From positions 1 to 64,000 of the forward strand of contig NZ_JBFDAH010000011.1 in assembly GCF_040719265.1 (NCBI RefSeq): a DNA stretch of 64,000 nt, read 5' to 3'. The number at the start of each line of letters is the position of its first letter. Positions within the stretch are counted from its first letter, which is position 1. Shown here one piece after another: positions 49,973 through 59,490 of this stretch. Under the pieces are notes generated by a model. The model searched no databases and was not told where the DNA came from. It was given only the letters and a program-made list of their open reading frames with translations. Origin of the DNA: Aliikangiella maris (GTDB taxonomy: Bacteria > Pseudomonadota > Gammaproteobacteria > Enterobacterales > Kangiellaceae). A program made the position numbers and the translations under genes.

Positions 49973-52393
49973 TTATTCATAGTGCAGTGCTTCACTCGGT
50001 TCCATTTTGAGGGCTTTGCGTGTAGGAATAAATGTTGCTAATGACACCACCACAAACACTATAGTCCACATAGCCCCCGCAATAATCGCTACGGCAGTGG
50101 GTTCAAGATTAAACACTTTCGACATGGCAAAACCCATAGCACTTCCTGCAATTAAACCGGGAATTCCTCCCCAAAGCAGGTGTTTTATGCCACTAAAGAA
50201 AAACTCTCTCAATATTTTTTGATCCCAGGCACCAAGCGCTCGCTTAATACCAATTTCCTGGGTACGCTGGTTGATGGTATTTGCCATAACTCCATAAATA
50301 CCGCTGGCAGCGAGAATAACGGCTGCAATTGCAAACATCGCAAACACTTTACTGATAAAGCGTAGTGGTGCGCTAAAACGCTGAATTTTTTCTTCATAGG
50401 TTTCGACCCTAAATGCGGGGAGTTCTGTATCAATTGACTGTAATGTGTGTCTTAAAGTTTGTGTGACGGTGTTGCGATCACTGTTCATGCGTATTGCGAT
50501 TGTAAATTCTTTGGGGGGATCTTGGGAAAAAGGTCGAAAGATAGCCGGTAGTTCGACATCACCTGCTTGTATCGTATGTTCAACAACGCCAACGATAGTT
50601 AACCACTGCGGTGTTTGATTTTCGCTACTAACCAAACGCAAGCGTTTACCGATAATGGATTCGTTGGGTGAGTGTCGGGCAACGAAACTATCCGTTACAA
50701 TCACGGTGTTTTTATTGGGCGTATTGTCACTGTTATTAAAGTAGCGGCCGAAAAGCAATTCAACATCGAGTTTGAGTAAAGCACCTGGCGTTAACACAAT
50801 ATAGTGCGCTTTTGGGTAATTGTTTGTTTTGGCCGCCTGGTACTCGGCGCCTTCGAGCGCAAAGGTCGGTGCCGGTGCCCACACACTCGGGAGCGCACTA
50901 GTCATGAGTGTTTCTTGTATACCTGGCTGATTTTCAAGACGCGACTGTAATGATTGAGCGAGTTGAATTCGCGATTGTGAAGTCGAATAATTTTTATCAT
51001 TCAATTGTAATTGTGCCGTCAAAATATTTTTAACATTCGCTCCGTTATCTTCATGTGTTTTATTATACGCAGCCAGTACAATTACACCCGCGGCGATTAA
51101 CACGGTAAATGAAATAAAAATTTCACTGATTACCAGCAGGCGATTGAGTTTTCCTGCTTTCTTTCCAAGTGCACCGCGCGTACCATCTCTTAAAACAGTA
51201 TTAAAATCTTCTCCTGAATTTTTCCAGGCGGGGAGTAAGCCTGTGACTAAAATTGTACCGATAACAAAAGCTAAAAATAATTTAATAGTGTAAGCATCAA
51301 TCCCGAAATGCCACCAAAAATTTGGGCGATCATAACTGAATGTATTGGTAATAGACTCAGTAATTTCTAGACCCCAGGCCATGACGCAAAGTCCAATGGC
51401 ACCACCTAAGCCACAAATAATGATACTTTCACATAGTAATTGAGCAATCAACCGATTACGAGGTGCGCCTAAGGCTACACGAATGGCGGACTCTTTACTG
51501 CGCTCTACTGCACGTGACAACAGCAGATTGCCGACATTAATTGATGCCAGAATCAAAATTAAAAAAGCAACCACCTGCATTGAACGAACGACCGGTAATC
51601 CACTGCCGGCATCTATCATTTGAATGGTATCAATATAAGCACCTACCTGATGGTTAGTTTTTGGATAGCGCTGTTCAATACGCTGCATTAATAGTGAAAT
51701 CTGTTGATTAATCGCTTGCAAGTTTGTTGAGCTTTGCAGATGAGCTATTCCATTAACGGTGGCAGCGTTAGCTCGCGAGCTTTGGGTAACGCTGGCTCTT
51801 AAAGGTAGCCAGATTAAAGCGCGACTCGGAAAATAATAGCCCTGTGGCATAACTCCAATGATCTCATGACTTTCACCATTGATTTTCATACGCTGATTGA
51901 GTATATCGTTAGCGCCGGCAAACTGCGTCTGCCAGATATCATAGCCGATAATTGCAACATTGGGTGAGCCATATAAGTTATCTTGCTGAGTAAAGGTTCT
52001 GCCAATGAGCGGAAGAGTATTTGTGAGTTCAAAAAGGCCTGGCTCTGTTGATAATCCGTTATAACGTTTTGCGCCATCGTCAGATGAAACGTTCACATTA
52101 ATGTTTTGATAAGCCGTTAAGTTCTTAAGCGCCGACAAATTTTTTCTGACTTCTTCGAAATCATAAAAATTTAGTTCTCCATTACTTCTCTCATTATTAT
52201 CTGAACGACTGATATGAACCAGCGACTCAGCATTTTTAAAAGGTAAAACCTTGAAAAGTATCGTATTAAAAAATACAAATAGGTAAACACTTAAACCAAT
52301 ACCCGCTGCCATAACCAGTGTTGTTAATGTTGTGAACCCCGGCTTTTTGGCAAGTAGTCTGAGCGCATAATAAAAATCATTGATAGATAACAT
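49973..52393 (-). CDS. ABC transporter permease, MacB/FtsX duplicated type (2)
   Basis: About 806 residues with an N-terminal membrane helix, a large periplasmic MacB_PCD domain, three helices of the first FtsX unit, then a second periplasmic domain and a second FtsX unit ending in MEPSEALHYE. This is the duplicated permease layout sometimes called ADOP. There is no ATPase domain, so it depends on the separate ATPase. I choose ATG at 52393 because AAGAGGT precedes it; the longer frame from 52426 has no site. It is a clear paralogue of the next permease (shared start LLFKRPGF-like and identical C-terminal pattern). Confidence 0.9.
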   Translation of the reverse strand: MLSINDFYYALRLLAKKPGFTTLTTLVMAAGIGLSVYLFVFFNTILFKVLPFKNAESLVHISRSDNNERSNGELNFYDFEEVRKNLSALKNLTAYQNINVNVSSDDGAKRYNGLSTEPGLFELTNTLPLIGRTFTQQDNLYGSPNVAIIGYDIWQTQFAGANDILNQRMKINGESHEIIGVMPQGYYFPSRALIWLPLRASVTQSSRANAATVNGIAHLQSSTNLQAINQQISLLMQRIEQRYPKTNHQVGAYIDTIQMIDAGSGLPVVRSMQVVAFLILILASINVGNLLLSRAVERSKESAIRVALGAPRNRLIAQLLCESIIICGLGGAIGLCVMAWGLEITESITNTFSYDRPNFWWHFGIDAYTIKLFLAFVIGTILVTGLLPAWKNSGEDFNTVLRDGTRGALGKKAGKLNRLLVISEIFISFTVLIAAGVIVLAAYNKTHEDNGANVKNILTAQLQLNDKNYSTSQSRIQLAQSLQSRLENQPGIQETLMTSALPSVWAPAPTFALEGAEYQAAKTNNYPKAHYIVLTPGALLKLDVELLFGRYFNNSDNTPNKNTVIVTDSFVARHSPNESIIGKRLRLVSSENQTPQWLTIVGVVEHTIQAGDVELPAIFRPFSQDPPKEFTIAIRMNSDRNTVTQTLRHTLQSIDTELPAFRVETYEEKIQRFSAPLRFISKVFAMFAIAAVILAASGIYGVMANTINQRTQEIGIKRALGAWDQKILREFFFSGIKHLLWGGIPGLIAGSAMGFAMSKVFNLEPTAVAIIAGAMWTIVFVVVSLATFIPTRKALKMEPSEALHYE

Positions 52394-52661
52394 TTTTAAC
52401 CTCTTATTCGATTTATCATAGCCCAAAAAAATTAAACATCCTTGTTTAAAAAAAACTATTTCATTAAAGCAGCTTCACCGTTTATTTATTTGGGGCAATA
52501 GTAACCTGTTTATCGATATCGATATTCATAATATTTATTTAAACCTGTTAAATGCGACTAAAAGACAAAATAGTGAATATGATGTGTTAGTCAGATAAGG
52601 TTGGCTTGAATCCTATTTGCAGGAACAAGCCAACGAGTTGTTCATTATTATATTGGCACAA

Positions 52662-55091
52662 TTATTCGTAGTGAAGTGCGTCACTTGGTTCCATTTTTAA
52701 TGCGTTCTTAGTGGGTATGTAAGTTGCCAGTAAAACCGCACAGGCTATCAACATTAAAATAATGATAGCAATGATAATTAATGCCATGCTACCTGTACCC
52801 AAGGCTTTAGACATGACAAACCCCATTGCGCAACCTGCCAGTAACCCGGGAATGCTTCCCCAGAGCAACTGTTTGAATCCTTTCATTAAAAACTCTTGTA
52901 CAATTTTCTCTTCCCAGGCACCAAGAGCACGTTTGACTCCTATTTCCTGAGTTCGTTGAGTAATTGTGTTAGACATGACACCATAAATACCACTAGCAGC
53001 AAGAATAGCTGCGGCAATACCAAAAATTAAGAAGATACTACTCATGAGTTGAGTCGCAGCACTGTTTCTCTCTATATAGCTGGCGTAAGTTTCAATTCTG
53101 AACGCCGGAAGCTCGGGGTCAATTGATTGCAAAACCTGACGTAATGTCTGGGTGGTTGCAACCACACTCGACTTCATTTGAATTGCCACTGTGACCTGAC
53201 TGCGCGGCGATTGAGCGTAAGGTCTGAATATAGAAGGGCGTTTACCCGCATGTTCATTAGGAAGTCCTTGACTGGTGTGGGCAACAACACCCACAATTGT
53301 CAGCCAGTTTATTTGATTGGTTTCCTCATCAACTACGCGAATACGTTTGCCGATAGCATCTTGATTATTAAAGTGAGTTTTCACAAAACTATCGGTTACT
53401 ATAATGGTACGCTTATCCAGAACATTATCACTTGAGTTAAAGTAACGACCTGATTTTAGTGCAACGCCAAGACTCTCTAATGAACCTGGTGTGATGACAA
53501 TCGTATTGGCTTCAGGAAAACGGTTGTTTGCTTGATCGTATTCTTTACCTTCAATAGCAATGTTTTGAGACTCACTGCGCATTCCCGGCAAAGCAGAAGA
53601 AATCATAATGTTACCGATACTGTTTTCTCTTTCCAGGTTTGATTGCAGTGCTTGAATAAATTGAATCTGTTTTTCTGGTGTATCATACCGACTTTCGGTT
53701 AACAAAATTCTACCAGTTAAAGTATTGTCAATTTTAGCACCATATTCCGCATGAGTTTCCAGATAAGTTGCTACCATAATAACGCCGGCTGCAATTAATA
53801 CGGTCATTGAAATAAAAATTTCGCTAATGACCAAGATGCGATTTAAACGGCCACTTTTTTTACTGAGTGCACCACGAGTGCCATCGCGTAGTACGGCATT
53901 AAAGTTACCGCCCGAATTTTTCCAGGCCGGTAATAATCCAGTTAATAAAATAGTTGAAATAACAAAAAGAAAAAATATCTTCATGGAGTAACCATCAATC
54001 CCTAGCTTCCACCAGAAATTGGGTTTATCAAACCAGAATGTTGCTAGTATTTTATCGGTGACTTCAAGTCCCCAAGCCGCAGCCAATAATCCTAAAATAC
54101 CGCCAAATGTACAAATAATAATACTTTCCCAAAGCATCTGGCTGATAAGGCGAGAGCGGGGCGCGCCTAATGCAACACGAATGGCAGTTTCTTTGCCACG
54201 CTCAACGGCGCGTGACAACAACAGATTGCCTACGTTAATTGAGGCTAAAAATAAAATTAAAATAGCGATAATGTGCATTGAGTAAACGATCACAATTCCG
54301 TCACCAACAACGGTCATTGGTAGTGATGCGCTATATGCACCTAAATCAGTATTGGTTTTAGGGTAACGCTGTTCAAGGCGCTGCATGATTACTTTAAGTT
54401 GCTGGTTAACTTCTGCCAATGATTTTTCACTATTTAAATGGGCTAAACCATAAATGCTGGTGGCATTTTCACGAGCGGTTTGGCGGGTATCTTCGCGTAA
54501 AGGTAGCCACATATCGGCATTATTAGGGAAAAAATAATTCTGTGGCATTACCCCAATAATTCGATAGTTCTCTCCATTAATCGATAGCAGTTGGTCAATG
54601 ACATTTGGATTGCCTCCATATTGATTCTGCCACATGTCGTAGCCAATTACGACCACTCGCTCTGCACCTTGCTGATTCTCTGATTGGGTAAATTCTCTCC
54701 CAAGAACCGGTTGGGTTCGAGTCAGTTTAAACAAATTTGGTTCGGCCGCGACCGCGTTATAGCGTCTGGCTCCGTCTCGTGCAGCGACATTTACATTTTT
54801 ATTGGTGTAGGCGCTAAATTCAGTCAATCCTTTTACCTGAGTTCTAATCTCTTGATAGTCATGCAGGTTTATTGACAAACGTGCTTTTCTTTCCTTTTTG
54901 GAGCCACTGATTTGAACCAGCGTGTCGCCATCTTTAAAAGGTAATGCTTTAAATACCAATGGATTCATCATCGAGAATAAATACAAGGTAATTCCCATAC
55001 CCGCTGCCATGACCAAAATGGTTAATATGCTAAACCCTGGGCGCTTAAACAACAAACGCAAGGCGTACTTTAAATCGCCCAAAAATATCAT
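52662..55091 (-). CDS. ABC transporter permease, MacB/FtsX duplicated type (1)
   Basis: An 809-residue paralogue of the neighbouring permease with the same two-unit FtsX/MacB_PCD architecture. Motifs repeated in both proteins include SINVGNLLLSRAVER, AIRVALGAPR, GLLPAWKNSG, VLRDGTRGAL and RTQEIGxKRALGAW. The start overlaps the ATPase stop by 4 nt. The two permeases may form a heterodimer around one ATPase, as expected for MacB-like tripartite pumps that move substrates from the periplasm or inner membrane to an outer-membrane channel. No such channel gene is in the window. Confidence 0.92.
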   Translation of the reverse strand: MIFLGDLKYALRLLFKRPGFSILTILVMAAGMGITLYLFSMMNPLVFKALPFKDGDTLVQISGSKKERKARLSINLHDYQEIRTQVKGLTEFSAYTNKNVNVAARDGARRYNAVAAEPNLFKLTRTQPVLGREFTQSENQQGAERVVVIGYDMWQNQYGGNPNVIDQLLSINGENYRIIGVMPQNYFFPNNADMWLPLREDTRQTARENATSIYGLAHLNSEKSLAEVNQQLKVIMQRLEQRYPKTNTDLGAYSASLPMTVVGDGIVIVYSMHIIAILILFLASINVGNLLLSRAVERGKETAIRVALGAPRSRLISQMLWESIIICTFGGILGLLAAAWGLEVTDKILATFWFDKPNFWWKLGIDGYSMKIFFLFVISTILLTGLLPAWKNSGGNFNAVLRDGTRGALSKKSGRLNRILVISEIFISMTVLIAAGVIMVATYLETHAEYGAKIDNTLTGRILLTESRYDTPEKQIQFIQALQSNLERENSIGNIMISSALPGMRSESQNIAIEGKEYDQANNRFPEANTIVITPGSLESLGVALKSGRYFNSSDNVLDKRTIIVTDSFVKTHFNNQDAIGKRIRVVDEETNQINWLTIVGVVAHTSQGLPNEHAGKRPSIFRPYAQSPRSQVTVAIQMKSSVVATTQTLRQVLQSIDPELPAFRIETYASYIERNSAATQLMSSIFLIFGIAAAILAASGIYGVMSNTITQRTQEIGVKRALGAWEEKIVQEFLMKGFKQLLWGSIPGLLAGCAMGFVMSKALGTGSMALIIIAIIILMLIACAVLLATYIPTKNALKMEPSDALHYE

Positions 55092-55849
55092 GCGATCGAC
55101 TCCTGTTTGGGTTGTTGAGTTGCGCCTGTGAATACAGAAGTAACACTTTCTGCTTCGGCAGAAACGGATTTGTCGGCAACTACTCTGCCATCGAGTATTT
55201 CAATATTTCTTTCAGCACTTAAAGCTGAACGAGGATCATGGGTTACCATGCAAATGGTTGCACCCTCTGCATGTAATTTGTCGAGTAACTTCATTACTGC
55301 TTCGGCATTTTTTGAATCGAGGTTACCAGTTGGCTCATCCGCGAGTAAGATAGAAGGGTTTCCCGCAATGGCTCTGGCTACCGCTACTCGTTGTTGTTGA
55401 CCACCTGAAAGCTGACTGGGAAAATGTTTTGCGCGATGAGCCATGTCGACTTTTTCAAGCGCATCTTGAACCATTTTTTTGCGTTCACTCTTCGTTAAGT
55501 TGTTGCGGTAAGTTAGTGGTAGTTCTACATTTTCCTCAACGTCGAGATCACTGATTAGGTTAAAAGATTGAAAAATAAATCCAATTTCCTGATTGCGAAT
55601 GCGTGCGCGTTCACGCTTGGAAATATCTGATACATCGTGACCCGCAAGCATATATTTACCTTCTGATGAGGTATCAAGCAAACCAAGCAAAGAAAGAAGC
55701 GTCGATTTACCACAACCTGATGGTCCAGAAATTGAAACATATTCACCTTTTTTTATGGTGAATGAAATATCACTTAGTGCATGAGTTTCAACTTCTTCGG
55801 TATAAAAAATTTTTTTTAAATTTTCCAGTTTTATTAATGTTTCACTCAT
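55088..55849 (-). CDS. ABC transporter ATPase (MacB/LolD type)
   Basis: A 253-residue ATPase with Walker A GPSGCGKST, Q-loop IFQSFNLI, signature LSGGQQQRVAVARA, Walker B ILLADEPTGNLDS and the switch His in VTHDP. The LolD/MacB class is clear from the DEPTGNLDS form. GGAGAGAG precedes the start. A 35-residue extension beyond the core is Ser/Glu-rich. It lies 51 nt after the membrane fusion gene and overlaps the first permease. Confidence 0.96.
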   Translation of the reverse strand: MSETLIKLENLKKIFYTEEVETHALSDISFTIKKGEYVSISGPSGCGKSTLLSLLGLLDTSSEGKYMLAGHDVSDISKRERARIRNQEIGFIFQSFNLISDLDVEENVELPLTYRNNLTKSERKKMVQDALEKVDMAHRAKHFPSQLSGGQQQRVAVARAIAGNPSILLADEPTGNLDSKNAEAVMKLLDKLHAEGATICMVTHDPRSALSAERNIEILDGRVVADKSVSAEAESVTSVFTGATQQPKQESIA

Positions 55850-55900
55850 AGTGCTCTCTCCGCTCAGTGTTTATTTTATCTGCTAAATGATTTGGCATAT

Positions 55901-57154
55901 TTAGTTAATTCGAAATTTGTTATAGGTTTCAAAACGAGTTGGATCTGAGGTGACAATTTTATCCCCAACTTCCAGTCCGGCAATGATTTGAATCTGGTTT
56001 ACTGAACCATAGCCGACTTCAACCTCTATTCTCTCTGCGAAATTGCCACCTTCAGTTAATTTGTAGAAAGCCGCTTTGCTTTGGCTTTGGGCAAATAAAG
56101 GCCGCTCTACAAATAATGTATTGTCAATCTCAGTTATTTTAATTTCTCCATCAATGCTAAGGTCGGGACGTGCATCACTGGGTAATTGTTGAGTGAAGAC
56201 TACATCAACCTGAACGTTGCCATTAATAACCGCCGGATCGACTCGCGAAACTTTTCCTTCTATTTTACTGTTGCGAGTATCTACAACCACTCGTTGCCCA
56301 ATGGCAACGTCTCTGATTTGAAGTTCTGGAATTTGTAACTCAGCAATTAATGAATCCTGTCGGGCGAGCTTTGCCAAATTCGACCCCATCAAAATTCTTT
56401 GTCCTGCTTCTAGTGGTACTTCTAATACGGTACTATCCATTGTTGCTTTAACTTGTAAATTCTCGACTTGTTGAGCAATGCGCTCCGCGCGTTTTTCAAT
56501 TTGGCTTAAGCGTGCTTTTCTTGCTTTATTTTGTGCAGCAAGATTTTCTTGCATCTTAGCTAGTTCTTTTTCACTGGAGTGCCAACGTTGTTCGGATTGA
56601 TCCATTTCTACTCGTGCTTTTTGAAAGTCGAGTTTAGATACGGCACCAGTTTTAATTAACTCTTTACGCGCTTTATATTCATGCACACTTTTTTCGTAAT
56701 CCAGCTTAGTATTTAAGACGGTTGATTGTTGTGTGAGTAATTCAGTTTCTTGGGCAACCTGAGCTGCTTTAAATTCTTCCCGCATTGCTTCAAGGTCCCA
56801 CTTGGCTTCGGCGTATTGCTGTTCTAACTGTGGATTTGCCAACTCAACGATTAAATCGCCTTTTCTCACCAGATTGCCCGCTTTTAAGGCAATGCGTACT
56901 ACTGTTGCATCAACATCTGCCGAAAGCCATTGAACATTATCTGGCACCAAAACGCCGCTGCCACGAACCGAAACGGTGTAGTTACCTCGCTGCACTTCAC
57001 CGAACACTAGTGTCTCTCTCTCAACGCTAAAGTCCGCCTGATTCAAGTACCATAAATAACGTATCGCAAAAAGAACAGGAATAGCGATGAGTAATAAAAT
57101 CACATACTGCTTTTGTTTAAACACTTTTTTATCTTTCTTTATAACAATATCCAT
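55901..57154 (-). CDS. membrane fusion protein (MacA/HlyD type)
   Basis: Periplasmic adaptor of a tripartite ABC pump. One membrane anchor lies near residues 13-33 (YVILLLIAIPVLFAIRYLWYL), then a barrel/lipoyl segment, a long coiled-coil hairpin (about 105-225, rich in Ala/Glu/Gln/Lys), the second lipoyl half and a beta-barrel. I choose ATG at 57154, directly after GGGAAAGAGA, over the upstream ATG at 57190; the longer form would start almost at the predicted transcription start. It is the first gene of the minus-strand efflux operon and lies behind the sigma-54 promoter. Confidence 0.92.
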   Translation of the reverse strand: MDIVIKKDKKVFKQKQYVILLLIAIPVLFAIRYLWYLNQADFSVERETLVFGEVQRGNYTVSVRGSGVLVPDNVQWLSADVDATVVRIALKAGNLVRKGDLIVELANPQLEQQYAEAKWDLEAMREEFKAAQVAQETELLTQQSTVLNTKLDYEKSVHEYKARKELIKTGAVSKLDFQKARVEMDQSEQRWHSSEKELAKMQENLAAQNKARKARLSQIEKRAERIAQQVENLQVKATMDSTVLEVPLEAGQRILMGSNLAKLARQDSLIAELQIPELQIRDVAIGQRVVVDTRNSKIEGKVSRVDPAVINGNVQVDVVFTQQLPSDARPDLSIDGEIKITEIDNTLFVERPLFAQSQSKAAFYKLTEGGNFAERIEVEVGYGSVNQIQIIAGLEVGDKIVTSDPTRFETYNKFRIN

Positions 57155-57208
57155 TCTCTTTCCCAAAAAAAACATGAAGAGGCTAGCCAATAACCAGATG
57201 CTGTTAAT

Positions 57209-57225
57209 AAGCAGAATGTATGCCA
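57209..57225 (-). promoter_or_regulatory. sigma-54 promoter of the efflux operon
   Basis: On the minus strand the sequence TGGCATACATTCTGCTT has the invariant GG and GC dinucleotides exactly 10 bp apart and matches most of the -24/-12 consensus (TGGCA and TGCT). Predicted transcription start is near 57200, about 45 nt before the chosen ATG of the membrane fusion gene. An NtrC-type activator encoded in the same block supports it. Confidence 0.8.
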
Positions 57226-57276
57226 GATATGTAACTTATTGAAAAATATAGTTAGAATTCTTCTAAAGAGTTAAAT

Positions 57277-57401
57277 TTCCCAATACCGGGATGAGGTTGA
57301 TTAAGATGACGTTCCCGAATTTGGGATTTTCCTGAATATGGGATGTTCCTGAATATGGGATGTTCCTGAATATGGGATTTTCCTGAATATAGGATGTTCC
57401 C
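57277..57401. promoter_or_regulatory. 17-bp-periodic palindrome array, probable NtrC-type enhancer
   Basis: Six palindromes of form TCCY-N6-RGGA with cores starting at 57278, 57313, 57330, 57347, 57364 and 57381, plus a half-site at 57398. From 57313 on they repeat every 17 bp exactly. The array lies about 75-200 bp upstream of the predicted sigma-54 start, the normal place for activator binding. Dyad symmetry, location and the adjacent NtrC-family gene all fit upstream activating sequences. Confidence 0.75.
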
Positions 57402-57605
57402 ATACTCTTTTGCTAAGCAAAAATGAAATCGCATCGCTACATTCTGCCGAGTTTATAGAGTCAGCAAAAAATCTTGCCTGAATTGAATTGTTGGATAACT
57501 GCTAACTTTAAACCAATGTTTGATACTCACACATTGAGTTTGTTTAATCGATGACAAATAATCAAGATCAAAAGGGTTTGAATGAAAACAATTCGACTTA
57601 AATTC

Positions 57606-57740
57606 ATTAGAATAAAAACGATTAGAATAAAAACGATTAGAATAAAAACGATTAGAATAAAAACGATTAGAGTAAAAACGATTAGAGTAAAAACGATTAG
57701 GATGAAAACGATTAGAATAAAAACGATTAGGATAAAATTA
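57606..57740. repeat. 15-bp tandem repeat, about nine copies
   Basis: Units of ATTAGAATAAAAACG, eight close copies and one degenerate, start at 57606; the first four are identical. Read forward from 57582 the array gives an open frame of a five-residue Lys-Thr-Ile-Arg-Ile repeat with AAGGG upstream. A 15-bp unit keeps whichever frame lacks stops open by chance, so I annotate it as repeat DNA rather than a gene. Confidence 0.95.
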
Positions 57741-57857
57741 TTAAAAAAGATTCGATCTAGATTGATTCGAGTGACAATTAAATAATCCGCAAAAGAGTCC
57801 GGTCTAAGTGCTTATAAAAATATTCGATACAACATGGTGGGGGAACGATATTTGTCT

Positions 57858-57927
57858 TAATGATTTTTGAACAATGATTTTCGATCAATGATTTTCGATC
57901 AATGTTTTTCGATCAATGTTTTTCGAT
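57858..57927. repeat. 14-bp tandem repeat, five copies
   Basis: Four copies of CAATGWTTTTCGAT from 57872 to 57927, preceded by one degenerate copy at 57858-57871. No gene overlaps it. Together with the 15-bp array just upstream it makes this spacer strongly repetitive. Confidence 0.93.
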
Positions 57928-58514
57928 TAGAGGTGTGTAAATTTTTGCTCATTGCTATTTTATGTTTTATTCAACCGAAAAGAATTTGAATTATAAGAAT
58001 AGAGAAAATTAGCACTAATATAACTCCGTTTGAGGCTGGTTAGATAAATGGAATAATCTAAATGACTTACTTTTATACTGGTGGTTTGGCAACCATTTTG
58101 ATCGAAAAACCGTTCTTTGATTGCCTTCTCTTGATTTTTCCTTTCGTTACGAAGGGAGTTTTAGGTGTTTTTTGAAGTGATTTTTTTTTGTTAAAAACAA
58201 ACTGGCTTGTATCAGTAAATTCTAAACAATATTTTTTCAATTTGTATTTTAACTTGAACATGGGGTGTAAGGTTGCTAATGGATTTCTTTTTATGTTTCA
58301 ATTCGGTGATGAAGTTAAAAAATATCATAGTCTTTGATTTTTCTGCTTGGCTTTTTGTGATAGTTTTTGTCTGATAATGTAGTTTTGAAAATTCAATGTC
58401 GAAACGCATCAAAAAAAATTGAACATTGACGCCAAGAATTCAAATTAATTAACTTGTAATTGAACTTGTTCGTTAATAATACGTCGAATGAATCCAACAA
58501 AGGAATTAACAATC
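57928..58514. other. AT-rich intergenic region
   Basis: About 590 bp of AT-rich DNA between the 14-bp repeats and the ferritin-like gene. Short lysine-rich frames on the minus strand have no ribosome site or recognisable motif. I see no RNA gene or terminator. The promoter of the ferritin-like gene should lie near the right end. Confidence 0.55.
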
Positions 58515-59345
58515 ATGAAGCTCGTTGAGAAGTTTTTAAAAAAAGCCGTTGAGCATTACTATACACAAGTTGTTGCTTGTCCAGAAAGTCGAGTCTGGTA
58601 CCATAATCTTTATCAACAACTGGAGTCGGGTGGTGAAGTACCAGATTTGGATACCTGTCGAGGTAAACTAAATGATGAATGGATAGAGCCATTATTTGAT
58701 AAACATCAAGATGATGAAAATCGTCATGCAGATATGTGGTTAACCTTACTTAAAAAACGAAATGCCTATCGACCCGAAGATATTCCACAATGGGCTAACA
58801 CGGTTGCTGCCTTTTGTAATCGTGGCTGGCTTGCAACGGTTGACAAGTTGTCAAAAGATAAGCCAATTCATCAATCAGAGTTGATTACCATGTTTGCTGG
58901 AATACATGCATTAGAAAACCTGGCGATTGGACGTTTTCAATTGATGTCCGATTTACACCGAGAAATCGATCCGGAAATTTCAGAGTTACTCGATGTTGTC
59001 ATTCGTGATGAAAAATTCCATCAGGCCTATACGCGTGAAGCTGTGTTGCGTTTAGGCAAGCGTCATAACTGCCTTGCGTTTGCTGAGCAATGTTTGGAAG
59101 AAGGTGTCGTGGCCTATCAAAAGTACGCATTATCATTAATGCCCAACTATGTTGATTACCTTGGTAAGAAGGGTAAAGGCGCGAACTTTTCAACTTGGTT
59201 CTTGATCCTAAACCAATTGCTAAAAGTTTATAAATTCTTCAAGCCACAATTAACCGAACCGCCAAAACCGCCAAAGCATATTGCTAAGAGTATCGAAAAA
59301 GTTGAACAGGAATATGCAGGTAATTTGCGCTTGCAAAGTGCATAA
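58515..59345 (+). CDS. ferritin-like diiron protein
   Basis: A 276-residue, mostly helical protein with the ligand pattern of ferritin-like diiron enzymes: an ExxH in DDENRHADMW (about residue 73), a lone Glu in HALENLAIGRF (about 135) and a second ExxH in RDEKFHQAY (about 165); a Glu in the first helix (ACPESRVW) could complete the set. The C-terminus is Pro/Lys-rich. I choose ATG 58515 because AAGGA precedes it; the ATG at 58488 has no site. It may be an oxygenase or oxidase acting in the neighbouring ACP pathway, but no close family is recognised and no substrate can be given. Confidence 0.7.
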   Translation: MKLVEKFLKKAVEHYYTQVVACPESRVWYHNLYQQLESGGEVPDLDTCRGKLNDEWIEPLFDKHQDDENRHADMWLTLLKKRNAYRPEDIPQWANTVAAFCNRGWLATVDKLSKDKPIHQSELITMFAGIHALENLAIGRFQLMSDLHREIDPEISELLDVVIRDEKFHQAYTREAVLRLGKRHNCLAFAEQCLEEGVVAYQKYALSLMPNYVDYLGKKGKGANFSTWFLILNQLLKVYKFFKPQLTEPPKPPKHIAKSIEKVEQEYAGNLRLQSA

Positions 59346-59349
59346 TAGA

Positions 59350-59397
59350 AAAGAGTGAATAATAAAAAGGGTGAATAATATAAAGGGTGAATAAAGT
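59350..59397. repeat. 16-bp tandem repeat, three copies
   Basis: Three near-identical units of form AAAGRGTGAATAATAW directly after the ferritin-like stop codon. Each unit contains a Shine-Dalgarno-like AAAGGGTGA, but no start codon follows. It is probably repeat expansion in a spacer. Confidence 0.85.
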
Positions 59398-59490
59398 ATT
59401 CAACCACGATTAATTGATTCTAGCCGGGCGGGTAAACTCAACTTGTCTGGCTAGATGGTTTGATATGCATTACGAGCTTAAGGTGACCAA

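Noticed and set aside
57277..57401. Periodic palindromes considered as a CRISPR array
   Set aside because: The unit is only 17 bp with no unique spacers and there are no cas genes; enhancer sites explain it better.
57252..57434. 60-codon minus-strand frame over the palindrome array
   Set aside because: It simply translates the 17-bp repeats; the region is better explained as regulatory DNA.
57582..57785. Open frame of a Lys-Thr-Ile-Arg-Ile repeat peptide
   Set aside because: The frame is produced entirely by a 15-bp tandem repeat, whose length keeps a stop-free frame open by chance; no domain, and base composition matches the spacer.
58073..58412. Lysine-rich minus-strand frames of 62 and 66 codons
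   Set aside because: Overlapping frames in AT-rich spacer, no ribosome sites, no motifs and composition typical of non-coding DNA.
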